From Tetradesmus obliquus (Eukaryota; Chlorophyta; Chlorophyceae; Sphaeropleales; Scenedesmaceae): a DNA stretch of 64,000 nucleotides. The stretch is taken from assembly GCA_030272155.1 (NCBI GenBank), contig CP126196.1, positions 62,001 to 126,000 of the forward strand, written 5' to 3'. The translations under genes were made by a program, and so were the position numbers. Positions within the stretch are counted from its first letter, which is position 1, and the number at the start of each line of letters is the position of its first letter. A model generated the notes under the pieces. That model did not search any database. It worked only from the letters and a program-made list of their open reading frames with translations, and had not been told where the DNA came from. This document shows, piece by piece, positions 29,135 through 41,424 of the stretch.

Positions 29135-32100
29135 GCGACGGTACTTGTTGGCACTGCCATGATGTGAAGGCAGAATTTGCACAGCAGTTTTTCCATCACA
29201 GCAAAACAGTACATAGCACTCACATGCAGCAAAAGGCTATTGCACCATACCTTGCTATGGTCCTGCGCTGTAGAGATTCAGTGCTCGCAGAGTTGGGGTT
29301 GCATGCAAGTGGGTTACAGCTGCAGGCGGCATATCACCGACAGGAACGGCCAAACAGTACATTGTGGCGCAAAGGAGTGTATATTTTTGTGCACACCAAC
29401 CTACGGAAGGTGTATTTGGGTTCGTGGTACAAGTTTGCTGAGTCCCTCATGTTTGCACGTTTGCGGACGCATCTCACTACTGCCAATGCCTGCTGCAAGC
29501 AGCCCAGCACACCGTGGGGGCAGGGTAGGGACGACTCGCAGCCACGACTGTTGTATCAGCACTGGATCGTGAATGGGTTGACGGATTGGCACATGTTCCC
29601 TTTACAGCTGTTCGCATCAGATGAAGACACTGACTTTGTGCTGCAGTGCGAACAGCAGTGGATTGATCGTTATCAGGCTATGGCACCGATGGGCTTCAAC
29701 ACGGTGTCCGCACAGAAGAAGACTGCGTTCAGGCATACATCGCAGGTCATTCCTCTGGCTGTGGCACGAGTGTTCGACTCCCGCAACATGTGCAGGAGGG
29801 TCAACGTCTGCTACAAAGCATATGACAAGAAGCGTCTGACTGGTGAAAATTACACGGCTTTCTTTGACAGGTATCAGAGGAAAAACTCTTGTCCGCATGA
29901 GTTGTTTTCTACGGGTGGGCGTGGATAATCAGGGTAGAACTTTAGCAGATGACAGAGGCCGTAGCTGCTGCACGCTGGAGTTTGTGAGCATTTTGAAAGG
30001 CTGGGTGGACCGTGTGCTTGCTGTTCGCTTTGGCAGGAAGCCGGCAGGTACACGAGCCACTAGAACCATTGCGATTGTGGAGTATACATCGTCGGTATAT
30101 GACAACATAAATTTTGCTGTTGCTTTTAGAGACCCGGATCTGCTGGCACGCCTTCCTGACAGCATGCGACAGCATTTCTTGACGAATGGATGGCCTATTC
30201 TGGGTTTCAAGTATTCCCAGCCTTTAGGCCTCCAGTTTGTCAATGCCCCAGCAGCAGCAAGGACCCTGACACAGGAAGACATTGGTGACATCTGTCAGTC
30301 TACTTGCATATGTCATGCACCGACGATGGAAGGTCAATGGTACAGAGACCTTGGTTTGGTACTTGAAGGGACAGGTGATCACATTGTCACCTGCAAACCT
30401 GTTGTTTTGAAAGATGCATCTGCTGACCTGTGCACCCTATATGCTATGGGGTACAAGCACAGGCCATGCGCATGTGCTGTGGTGATGAGTCAGGCGGTGA
30501 AAGCAGAGATTTTAGCAAATGTGCGAGCAGGCGCAGAGCTCTTCGTACACAACACCAGCAACATCCATGGCAGCGTTCCAGGGATGGCACCATGGGTGAC
30601 CGGGCTTGTGAATCATGTGGACCGCCAGCTGCAATCTCCAAAGTTTGCAGACGGCACCAGATTCACTGGTGCCAACAAACCATATGCACCTGGTACGGTC
30701 TTTCCGGCATCGCATGACGAGTTTGGCTCTTACATACAAAGACTGCACAAACGCTTCATAGTTACTGTGGCAGACAAGCTGTCAAACAACTGTGTGGTTT
30801 GCTGCAAGAAATTCTATGTGGAGAGTCTGCTGCAGGACCTCCGTAGTCAGTTTTTTACAGTGGTGTTGAGCACAGATACTCAAACTGCGGTGCAGGTGGT
30901 GACTGACTTGCTACTGCAGGCAGTCAACACATTGGCACCAGAAGTCTACTGCGTGTATGACACTAATGACATGACTCGAGCACAGCGTATGGCATATGCT
31001 AAAGCGTTGGTGAAGTTACACAAAAGGCCCCTGCAAATGCGGTTTCTGGCATGCAGCGGCTACAACGGCCTGAAACCAGTAGCACTCTGGCTCACGAGCC
31101 TCTTCAGAGCTATCAATGTTGATCTGGTCAGAGAGTGGCGTTTCCAGTTGAGACGGTGTGGTGTATCTTGGTGGATGGATGATCCTTTTTACATTACACG
31201 GTCTGCCAAAATTCCGGAAGCACAGGGTGCCTTCAATGGCACCCGGTTTACGGAGGAGAAATTCGTAGCGAGTGGTGGTTGGCAGGGTTGGGATTTTGCG
31301 AGGTTGTACACCAACATCCCACAGCAGGATCTGATACATAAACTACACTGGATCCTGCGACATTTGGTTTGGGGCAAACACACAGCCGACACGCAGTTAT
31401 TTAAGGTCTATCGTGATAAGTATGAGCAATCACAATGGCTTGATGTTGGTGACACTTTGGATTCCAAAGAATTATATTACGGCAGAGTTGCTAGGGGAGG
31501 TGACGACCGAAAGTGCATGAAGACAGACAGGCTTGGCGTGGAGAGTTCCGCCCAACAGTTTTACCTGTTTGACTTGCAGGAAGCATGCAACATGGTTACA
31601 CTGCTGATACAGAATGCGTATGTGACGTTTGGTGACGCAGTATATCACCAAACACAGGGAATTCCCATGGGTATCAACCCAACTGTTTTCATGGCCAATT
31701 ACTGCCTTTATTATTATGAGTAGCAGTTTATATATCGCATGTACGAGATCCTGCAGGAAACGCCTGCGGTTCCTGGTGGTGAGATACATGCAACATTTGG
31801 GTTTGAACCTGCACAAGCTGGTACCCCTGCATGGGTTACCAGTCGAGTGGAGGATGCCGAGTTTGATGGCAATATGGATATGCATGTTTTAGAACACTTC
31901 CGCTTCACTTTTAGATTTGTGGACGACCTGTCAGCAGCGTGCAATCCTTTCATAAAATACTTGTTGTTTGAAACTGATAGAATTCTTGGTGGCCTGTTGA
32001 AGGGCATCTACCCTGCCAACGGTTTGTCACTGGAACGCACACAGGCTAATATGTGGTCTTTTCCTACGTTAGATGTGCGCGTGATTACAATTATATATGA

Positions 32101-32515
32101 GATGCTAGATGAGATCACGGGCCTCATGCAGCGATATGTGAAGTCACACACTGAGCTTTATGATAAAAGACGGGAGCAATGTTACGACGGCATACCCATT
32201 GCTCAATACACACATGTGTCGAGCAATGTTGGGTATAACGTAAGTAACAGCATTTTAATGGGCCAACTACATAGATACAGAGAATTGATACAAGATAGGG
32301 ATAAATTTTGTCAAAGAGTGTGGATTGTTGCTAGCGCGCATGCATGTCAATGGCTACCCACTACCTGGGTTGCGTAGGAAACTTCTGCATTTCCTGCGTT
32401 TACATCCAGACATGTTCGGGGCGGTGCATCCAAAATCCCTGTATGAGGATATCATGCAGAAGTTTTGGGTGTTATTTCCTGAAGAATTTACAGCCGGGCC
32501 CGCATCACTGTGATA
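29135..32515 (+). mobile_element. Penelope-like retroelement with N-terminal GIY-YIG domain (Chlamys-type)
   Basis: The first coding block (from 29164) has a GIY-YIG-like nuclease module (VYIFVHTN...VYLGSW...FARLRTHL, about 29.36-29.48 kb). The second block holds the reverse transcriptase: ALVKLHKRPLQMRFLACSG, DFARLYTNIPQQDL and QTQGIPMGINPTVFMANY. The third has the catalytic FRFVDDLSA and a Penelope-type C-terminal segment (GYPLPGLRRKLLHFLRLHP). The nuclease lying before the RT is the permuted order described for green-lineage Penelope-like elements. The coding region is long and well preserved but not a single frame; it appears to carry a few breaks, so it looks young and probably inactive. 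No LTR, capsid or envelope part is seen. Element ends are not firmly defined. Confidence 0.88.
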
Positions 32516-34246
32516 CGGCAGGCGGGATTGCGTTGATTCATCATCATCATGTTACCCATCAAGCCATAGCATCAACGCCATCGGCCCCGCGCCCCAATGG
32601 AGCGGCAACAATTGCGTTGATTGTATAACAGTAACTGGCGTGATTGTGTTTGAGGTTAATACACTTAACTCTATGTATTTGCACAATCATATATGTGGAT
32701 GTGATACTGTTCACAAACATTTCACATAAGCAGAACCAAAACTGTCATAACCGATCGTCACAACATCATCCAGTTAGCATGACGTTCGTGCAAGATACTC
32801 ACCACATGCAACTCACCATACAATGTACGCGAGATTTATTTCACACCTACACGTTACACCTTACATTTTGCCTGTACTGACGCACTCATGAACTAGGAGT
32901 TACTGTTATATAATAAGGAACTAACACATGCCTATACTGTCAGGGGAAGAGTAGGTGCTCATACACCAAGGAGGTATCCTCAATGCATATAACACATCTT
33001 ATACGATCACTCGCACGTGACGATGGGGAGCGCTGAGCGCCCGTCGTCTGATAAAGGACGACAAAACTTACAACAGGCCATACATGGTCACTAGGACAGT
33101 CAACTTTAAATGACAGTAGTACGAAACGGTAAAGCAGGCATACACACTCCCCCATTACATGCAATTTACACTACTGCCACTCCTGCTTCTTGCGAGGAAA
33201 ACTTCAACTTCAATCTGAGCTACGGTGTCAACCAAGTGGAGGCACTGACAAGGTGTCACTACCCAGGCTACCAAGGACTACATGAGGATCGAAGACTGTC
33301 AGTGCCGTTGCCCCCGAAGGGCATCGTGGCTCTTCGGGACGGCGCTGACCAGGTGTTGTTATGATTGCAGGTAATACTAGACGACATAGGAGCAGAAGCA
33401 GGAGCTGCACATGCTAATCTGAGGTTCAGCAGCCATGGTGGCCTTTCGGGGGACCACTTCTTGCCATGTGAGTGCGCATTATGTTGCATGATGCTAATGT
33501 TGGTAATGAATGCAATTCGGCAACTTTATTTATATGGATGCTGTGTTTCAGTGCTGGCAGTGCATGTTGCTGACTGACAGTGAGCTGTTCAATGGCTGAT
33601 ATCATCATGATGTGCACCTAATGAATAAATGCTGACTTGTACCGCACTTCCGGCATCATGTTCTATGGTAGAACTCCACACAGACCTGAACATCATCATT
33701 TTGTTTGTTACCAGGAAAGGCACCACACCGCGTGGCTGCACACTTCACATAAATGAACACCAACAATTGGCATGCCCACAAATGGAGAGCACCCCAATGT
33801 ACAGTAACTGTGGCAGCTGTCGGCTGATGCAGCTGGTGTGCCTTGCGTGGTGTGTTGCAACCCAGCAGCAGAGGCAACTGTGAATCAACAACAGCGTCAG
33901 GAGATCTATTGTTACAAGAATGTCAATGAGAATGACAGGGGCCAAACAAGCACCCAAGAGGGCACACCATGTCATACATATCGTTCAGAAGCAGACCTAG
34001 TAACCAGGTACATATGTGGTCAGGGCTCCGGCATGCAGCGAGCATAAGGCCTTGCTAAACAGCTGCACGCGCAGACGCCATGCATCACAGGGTGACTGTC
34101 GAACCAACAACACTGCGTGCTCAAACTTGTGGTGGTCATTGCAGCCTCTTGGTCAACATGCGGCCAGACTAGGCAAGGACAACAACGCAGTAACCCCGGC
34201 AGCTTCCCATCCAGCGGCAGCGGCAGACAGCGGCTGCTGCGGAGCT
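32516..34246. other. Intergenic; no gene assigned
   Basis: The first few hundred bases are A/T-rich compared with the rest of the window and may be the 3' tail of the Penelope-like element. A TTACA at 33912 (TGTAA on the minus strand) is a possible poly(A) signal for H2A.Z. No convincing exon is seen. Confidence 0.5.
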
Positions 34247-35355
34247 CTACTCCTTCTTGGGGCCCTTGTTGATGAGCGACTTGTGGATGTGGGGGATCAC
34301 ACCACCGCCGGCAATGGTGGCCTGCAGCAGCAGCAGCAGCAAACACAACAGCAGCGTCAGCAAAGGCCGAAACTGGAACCAGTGCAGTTGCGCAGCACGC
34401 ATGCACGCTAAAACGCCAGATCACAAATTCAAATGTAATGACTGAAAGAAGCAGTGCTAAAGACGGTGGGACTGCATTGGGTCAAGGTGTGTGCTGTGTG
34501 CTGGGCCTCAACAACGGTGACAGTTGATGGGCTGCGCCTGCCAATGCTGCAGCAGCCATGCATGCAGCTGCTGCAGTGCGTCCTTAGTAAAAAGTTAGAT
34601 GCACTGCATGCGGTTTTGTAAAAGACATAAGGGGACTGGGCAAGAACAGCGATGCCATGCTGCTGCTGTTGTTGACTGGCCAGGGGCCGCACCTTGATGA
34701 GCGTGTCCAGCTCCTCGTCTCCCCTAATAGCCAGCTGCAAGTGCCTAGGAGTGATACGCTTCACCTGCACGGCAGAAAGAAAGGGAATGCCGTGAGCGGG
34801 CTGCTGGGTCGGGCGGTCCTCTGCCAGCAGCGGTGCCGAGGCGGTAATGTGCGCACCTTCAGATCCTTGGAGGCGTTGCCTGCCAGCTCCAGCACCTCAG
34901 CGGTCAGGTACTCTGCAGTGCAGGACAGAAGCAGGGTGAGGCAGGGTGCCATCGAAGTCGCGCAACAACGAGCACCAGGCGAACGCTCAGCGGGCAGCTG
35001 ATTGCTTGCAGCTGTTGCTGATAGTTTCGGAACTCACCCAGGATGGCTGCAGTGTACACTGCTGCTGTGGCTCCGACGCGGCCATTGGCAGTCACGCGAG
35101 CCTGCGGGCCAAGCAGAGTTGTGAGACGGTGGCCGTGGCTAGCGAGCCTCGCAATCGCTAGAGGAAGTATTAATCAACCATTGTTGAGCGTTCAGAGGCC
35201 TGGCTCACCTTGAGCAGACGGTGGATACGACCCACAGGGAACTGCAGGCCTGCCCTCGCGGACCTGGAGGTGGGCTTCTTCTTGTCTCCCTTCTTGTCAC
35301 CCATGGTGCCCTTGGCACCCTTTCCAGACAGACCCTTGGCTCCCTTGCCGGACAT
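34247..35355 (-). CDS. H2A.Z: Histone H2A.Z variant (137 aa)
   Basis: Five exons join cleanly: 35209-35355, 35038-35101, 34857-34912, 34693-34764, 34247-34321. The product follows H2A.Z rather than canonical H2[95 protein letters not shown]. The LDTLIKATIAGGG loop and the acidic patch (DEELD) are typical of the variant. It replaces H2A at promoters through SWR1-type remodellers. The N-tail repeats the GKGAKG motif twice and is Lys/Gly-rich, giving acetylation sites. The ATG at 35355 was chosen over one six codons upstream because it gives the family's MSGKG start. Introns and the lack of a nearby H2B fit a polyadenylated replacement histone. Confidence 0.96.
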
Positions 35356-36585
35356 GGTTGCTGCTGTCAACAATCACTTGGGTAGAGATGCTGTGAAGCG
35401 TTCTGACGCTGTTGCGTGCAGATAGGAAGACAAAAGTAGAGCAGATAGCAAAAGGATATCCTGGCGTGACTGGGGACGCTCGTGGCCTTGTACACCCAGC
35501 GAAAACAGGCGATTGTTAGCTCGACCTGCGAATTAGGGGTTTTTGAAATTTGAGCTCATCTAAGTGCTAAAAGGTCAAATATACAGCAAAATCGGCTGTA
35601 TCATCATGAATAAACGGTTGTTGAATACACAGGCTGGTGCAGCATGGCCAATGTTGGCCTCAACAACGCCCGGTAAAGCAGGCGCCATTCAGCGCTCACG
35701 TGCTTAGAGCACACATACGCGCATGTCTTTATCAATGTTTTTGTTTGTTTGAACGTAACAAGTGCTCCAGATAATAGAATCCTGGCACTAGAAGCGTTTG
35801 GGCGGCAATTACTTGAACTGCACCAGAGTACAGCAGGCAGTGCTGCGCTAGCAGGCAATTTTTCCACATGCAAAGTGCTTTGTATTAAATGGGATGCTTT
35901 TCAACTTCTTCAAAGAAGGTTTGTGGCCCCATCAGCGCCCTCCGTTGCCACTGTCATGCAACATTTGACTGCGCTGGTGGCCTGCCATAGCAGGCAGATC
36001 AGGGGCTAAAAAGCTACAAAACCACCTTGAATCGTATGTAAACCACTCAAGATCATGTTCTTGAAGAAACATTCTGGCTGCTTGAGCCAGCCTGACCTGG
36101 GGTAGCAGGGCCCTGCTGGTGAGCCCCTGCGTATTTCTACTTTGTGTCACCCTGCCCGCCAGAAACCTGTTTTCCAACATTTTCATATGTGTTTAGCCTT
36201 TTTGAGTTTATTTAGGGTCTTCTGTGCAAAGTCAAATCAAAATATTCAAATGCACATATGACAAATAACACGACAGCAACACCTGGTCACCTGGCAGACT
36301 CTGCCTGGGAGGTGCGTGCCCATGGCTTGTTGCAAGCACATGCACAGGGCCAGAATGTGCCACATAGCTCAAGTCTTGCACTTTTGCGGCATTTTGCAGA
36401 ACACTTTCCTCACAATGTTGTCTGATTCCACTACGGCACCCTGTAGAGTGACACTGCCACAGCCAAGGCTCGCCAAGCAGCTGAGATACATGCTGATAAG
36501 CAGCGTAAAACTTTGTGTTGTCTGTTTCCACGAATACATCCTGTCAATTCTATCTTGTTGGGTCATCGAGCAACTGGCATGCTGT

Positions 36586-36637
<52 letters not shown>

Positions 36638-37839
36638 CACCGTGTGGCCGGCTGTCTGCAGCATATCAGCTTAGAAATATAGGCTGGGTACTTGACAATA
36701 CTTCCTCAATTGCAGCTCAGTGGCAACAGCAGCAGCAGCAGCAGCGCCTACAGCGGCAGCAGCAGGCACAACAGCAGCTTTATTGGTGCAGCTGCAGATG
36801 GCATGACTCGGCTTGTCTTGCAACGGCGCACCCAACTCTGACGCCAGTGCCATCTTTGTAACATGTACTTCTTGTCAATGTGTTCGAGTATCAGGGGCCG
36901 TTGCACTGCAACGGCAAGTCTTGTCACACCAACCCTTGCGCACAACATGCCATTTTGCCTAAACTGCAGAAGATGTGTCATCCGGACTGGACTCTTGAAC
37001 ATAGCTGGTCAGCGCGTGTGTTGCTGCTACCAGCGCATCACAAGCAACCTGCATGTGAACAGGCAGCAGCAGAGGTGCCAACTTGTCACGCAGCGCCGCC
37101 GGACTGCAACAGCCCTGTGCGGTAGAGCAGGATGCAGATGGAGGCGAGGCTGTGCAGCCTTCACGTCGCCAGCTGACACGTGCTGCTGGCTCAGCGATGC
37201 GCATCACACGACTTGGACTTTGAAGGGCAGCAAGCAATCGCCAGCGACAGGCTCCCACATCAACAGGCGCCCTGACGCCAGGTAAGCGCTACTGGCCTGG
37301 GGCAGCAAAACAGGCAGGACAGCGGCAACTTGTGCAACACCTGCCTATGCCCAACAGTAGGATGTCTCTGGCTCAGCAGTGGTTGCTTGCTGGAGCCAGC
37401 CTGAGCCTGCACGCCACCACCCTCCCCTCGCGCACGCTGATGCCACCATTGCCGGCGCTTGCAATACCCGCGCGGTGTGCCTGCTGCATAAAGATAATCA
37501 CGCCGCTGGTGCGTGTACAGCCCGCCTGGTGCACCAACAGCCAGTGGCACTGTGCGTGTGCAGGGTTGTGCCAGGACCTGCACCCTGCTGAGACACACTC
37601 CACCAGGGCACAAGTCATTGCCCTCTCGCAAAGAAGCCGTGTTGCCTGCAGCAGGTGCCGTGTTGACACAGCGTGACAACATACTCATTGCTGCCCATTG
37701 ACAGCAACAAGGTCTCGAACCTGCCGGTGCTGAACAGACGACGGACCCCTTCGTGCTCAGCTGCCGTTCCCACTGCAAGGATCCCTTAGAAATCAATTTT
37801 CGGTGCTTTTAATAGTCGTTCGAGCGCAGCCACCGCCCC
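35356..37839. other. Divergent intergenic region, H2A.Z / Prp18
   Basis: About 2.5 kb hold both promoters and a (CAG)n run at 36586-36634. The open frame at 37260-37796 (-) and others at 36.3-37.3 kb show no family features and I leave them out. Confidence 0.5.
36586..36634 (+). repeat. (CAG)n tract, intergenic
   Basis: About 16 CAG units, not next to a recognised splice site. This is one of the few such runs here outside a gene. Confidence 0.9.
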
Positions 37840-40667
37840 ATGAGCGGCTTAGACAGCCTCAAGGCCCTGCTACAAAAGAAGAAGCAAGAGAAGCAGGAGC
37901 TCGTGGGCGACAAAAAATACGTCAGGAAAGCAGACCTAGAGGCAGCCAAACTCAAACGGTTACGGGAGGAGGAGGATCAGGAGCGCAGGGCCAAGGTGCG
38001 TGGCATTCTTTTGTTGAGAGCATGGGCACTGGCAGCAGTGGCAGCAGCAGCAGTGACACTGCTGCACCCCATGCGTCTGCTGCAGCTGTGGTCCTGGCTG
38101 CGGCCAGTGCACATCGGAAGCCAGGGAAGTTATTCACAAGCTGCTTAGATCACCAGGTGGAGTTTTGACCCGGCAGCATCACAGCCAGGACCCAATGCCT
38201 GTGCAGCTGCTTGGCAACCTGGTGTGTGTGCCTGCAACCCCGCGTGTCTGTGACGTAGGAAGAGAAGAAGCGCAAGCTCAACGGCAGCAGTGCACCAGCA
38301 GCAGCAGACGGCCGCCCTGCCACACCCACAGACGCTGCAGCAGACTCGGCAGCAGGCGAAGCAGCGCCAGCAGACGGCGATGGCGCCCCTGCCAGTGCTG
38401 CTGCAGCAGCAGCCGCAGCAGATGGCGCTGCTGCGTCAGGCCAGCCAGCCCTGCCTAGGGAGGAGGTGATCCGCCGCCTGCGCGCACTGGGCCAGCCCGC
38501 CACACTGTTTGGCGAAGAGGACGCTGACAGGCAGGCACGCCTGCGCAAGGTGGAGAAGACAGTCGTGTTGGCAGATGAGGCGCGTGGCGGGCAGCAGGAG
38601 AACGTGCTGCTGAAGCTGCGCCGCCAGGAGAAGCAGATGCGGAAAGGCGGCGGGCAGCAGCAGCAGGAGCAGGGCGACGGCGCAGGCGGCAGCAAAGCAG
38701 ACGCAGGCGGCGCTGCGGGCGAGGGACCCAGCAAGGCGGCTGCAGCAGCAGCAGCAGCAGCAGGCGCTGACGGCAAGCAGGCGGCAGCAGCAGCGGGCGA
38801 TGGCGAGCCGGGCGGTGCTGGTGATGATGTGATGGCTGCCTTTAAGGCTGCTGCTGAGCGGCTGGCTGCGCAGCGCGCCGAGGAGTCGCTGCCTGTTGAG
38901 GAGCGCATGGTGGCTATGCTGCAGCGCTGGTGCAAGCTGTGGGAGGAGGACCTGGAGGCGCGCAGCGAGGAGGTGAGAGCGGGGGAGGGCTGGCAGTGCA
39001 TAGCTGTGCAGCAAAGACAGGTGCAGCTGCGGTTGCTGCCTGTCTCAGCGTTGCTGTGGCCTGTGTCTGGCCTGCATGTGCTCTTCGCCGTCTGGCTGGC
39101 TGCTCAGCAGCGCCCTGTTCGCTGCTGCTGCTGCTGCTGCTGCTGACTGCTGCTGCTGCTGCTGTGGTGTGTATGTCTGCTTGCAGGTGAAGCAGAGCGG
39201 CATGGGCCACACCAACACCATGGTCTTCAAGCAGAGCATGACCTACCTGGAGCCGCTGTACGAGCGGCTGCGCAAGCGGCAGCTGGTGGAGGAGCTCAAG
39301 GTGGGCTGGGGGGGAGGGATTGTTGTTGGGTGTTGGGTGTTGGGTATGGGGACATGCAAATGTGAGGGCGGGGCCTGGTGGAGGAGCTCAAAGTGAGGCT
39401 GAGGGCTCGGGGGGCTGAGGCTGGGTCTGGCTCCCCAGACGGTGGCCTGTTTACTGCTGGCACCTGGCAGCTGACACTCAAGGCAGCTGCACTATTGCTG
39501 TATGGCCTGCCAGCTGACGCTGCCACCCTGCCCTGCCCTGCCCTGCCTGCCTGGCCACTGCTTGCCTTCCTTCCCCCCAGGTGGGCCTGTGGGTGATGGT
39601 GCAGCTCATGGCGGAGCGCAACTACCTGGCCGCTAATGACGTGTACCTCAAGCTGGCCATCGGCAACGCGCCCTGGCCCATCGGCGTGACGCACGTGGGC
39701 CTGCACGAGCGCTCCGCGCGCGAGAAGATCTCCCACGTCATGAACAGCAGCAGCCAGGCGCACATCATGAACGACGAGGCCACGCGCAAGTTCTTCCAGG
39801 TGCGGCAGCGTGTGTGTATGTGGGCTGGGTCGGCAGTGCGTGGTTGTTCCTGAGGCTGCAATGAGCAATGTGGCCTGGGATGGCACTGTGCTGAAGCGTG
39901 CAGCCGCAGTGTGCTGCCGCAGTCAAAGCTGAGTACAGCAGTAGAGAGCCGTGGCAGTACAGGCTCGGCAAGCAGGCCTGGGGGCGCCATCACACACATT
40001 TTATACAGCTGCGCTGGCAGATTGCTGTGTCTGTCAGTTGCCAAGGTAACCAAGCACACATGGCACACGGCATGCCAGCAGCAGGGGAACACTGATGCAA
40101 AGCTTGTGCTGCGATGCACATGTTGCCTTCTGAGCAGCGCCGCTGCTGGCCTAGCATACAGCGTCCTGCGCGTAACACGTGGTGCTGATGTCATTGCGAT
40201 GATGGTAACATAGCAATGATGGCGGTGATGATGACGTGCTGCTGGTGCCGCTGTGCTGCAGGCCATCAAGCGGCTGATGACGGCGCTGCAGCGGCTGTGC
40301 CCCACCGACCCCTCGCGCTGCATGGACTTCAGCGTGGCGGGCGATGAAGGCCGCGGCATCGCAGGCAGCGGCAGCAACCGCGACGCGCTGCTGCAGGCAC
40401 AGGTGGGGGCAGCTGCGAGGCTGACTGCAGCAGTGCGCGCTGTGGTGCGCTCTGAGTGTGTGTGCACCGAAGCCGTGCCTGTGTGGTGGGCGTTGCTGAC
40501 AGAGAGTTTGCATTGTTGCGTCTTGCACGGCAGGTGTGATGCTTGGGATGCACACGTGCTTGCCAGGGATACAGCTGCGAGCATGCAAGCTCCTGTCGAC
40601 TTCGCCATGCTGCGAATGCAGCGGTGCAGGTGACGATGAGTTTGCTGCAAACCACTCGACGCCGCTG

Positions 40668-40703
<36 letters not shown>

Positions 40704-40794
40704 GCAGGCCAAGGGTGAGATGCCGCTGGCGCTGCCTGCCGCGCCGCACCTGGTGGCGCCAGACGGCTCGGTGAAGATCCCGCCCAAGTGGTGA
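37840..40794 (+). CDS. PRP18: Pre-mRNA-splicing factor Prp18 (476 aa)
   Basis: Six exons: 37840-37995, 38259-38972, 39187-39300, 39581-39799, 40262-40402, 40708-40794. The N-terminus is Lys/Glu-rich (MSGLDSLKALLQKKKQEKQE). After an Ala-rich linker comes the PRP4/PRP18 SFM-like motif (REEVIRRLRALGQPATLFGE, about residue 117). The Prp18 domain then runs from VMAAFKAAAERLAAQ through RWCKLWEEDL, FKQSMTYLEPLYERLRKR, VMVQLMAERNYLAANDVYLK, IGNAPWPIGVTHVGLHERSA and MNDEATRKFFQAIKRLM. It acts with Slu7 in the second step of splicing, aiding 3' splice-site choice. Intron 3 begins with a near copy of the end of exon 3 (GGTGGAGGAGCTCAA at about 39375). Introns 2 and 5 carry CTG runs just before their acceptors. 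Confidence 0.95.
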
Positions 40795-41123
40795 GCGGCA
40801 GCGGCGCAATTGGTTGAATCGTCCAGTAAACTCTCGCTCGTCACGGTGTTAGCCACGAACCTCATTCACCGACTACTTGCTCAATTGCTCACATGCAAAT
40901 GTAATCACTGTTTCAACAACCATGCTGCCATCGCACAAGCAGTGCAGACATGCATGCCAACGCATGCACCCGCCACCGCAAGCCGTTGGTGTATTGTGAT
41001 GGCCTTCCTGTGTCTTGTGGGCTGGGCAGTGGCGGTGGTCTCAGACCCACCAGCACGCTGCTGTACAATGCTGCTGACGCAACTCCCGTGCTGCTGCCTG
41101 CCTACAATGCTGCTGGCTTGCAG
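40795..41123. other. Prp18 3' flank
   Basis: Contains the TGTAA motif at 40900 and no other recognised feature. Confidence 0.5.
40900..40904 (+). terminator. TGTAA polyadenylation-type motif after Prp18
   Basis: It lies 106 nt downstream of the Prp18 stop, a plausible distance for the chlorophycean signal. Confidence 0.5.
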
Positions 41124-41424
41124 GCAAAACGTGCTGCGGCGGCATGCGCAGGGCATGGGCATCAAGAACTACGGGCAGGGCTCAGACAGCGAGCCAGACG
41201 AGGAGCAGCAGCAGCAGCAGCGGGCGCAGGCAGGCACGCCGCCGTCATGCCCTGCACCTCTGCTAAAAAGGTTGAAGATCCATGAGCGTGACCAACGCAT
41301 TCGAGCTTCAGTAACGTATAGTGTGCTTAGCTGCAAGAAGTGCCAGCAGCTCAGACTGAGCTCCATGCCAGCCTGCCAGGGGGTGTGCACTAAAAACAGG
41401 CATCCTGGACTTCATCTCCCGTAA
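41124..41424 (+). CDS. Possible terminal exon of an unknown gene
   Basis: After a good acceptor (CTTGCAG) an open frame reads NVLRRHAQGMGIKNYGQG, then SDSEPDEEQQQQQ and a Lys/Arg-rich end. The acidic then basic tail looks like a real C-terminus, but no upstream exon in phase could be assigned. It lies beyond the Prp18 stop and its TGTAA. It may also be 3' UTR sequence with chance coding character. Confidence 0.25.

Noticed and set aside
33031-33067. CTGATAAAG between GTCGTC and GACGAC, suggestive of a hammerhead-like core near the Penelope-like element.
   Set aside because: The conserved CUGANGA...GAAA core is not complete, so I see only a 6-bp stem-loop.
37260-37796. 178-codon minus-strand open frame before Prp18.
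   Set aside because: No motif, no splice partners, and composition typical of G/C-rich non-coding sequence here.
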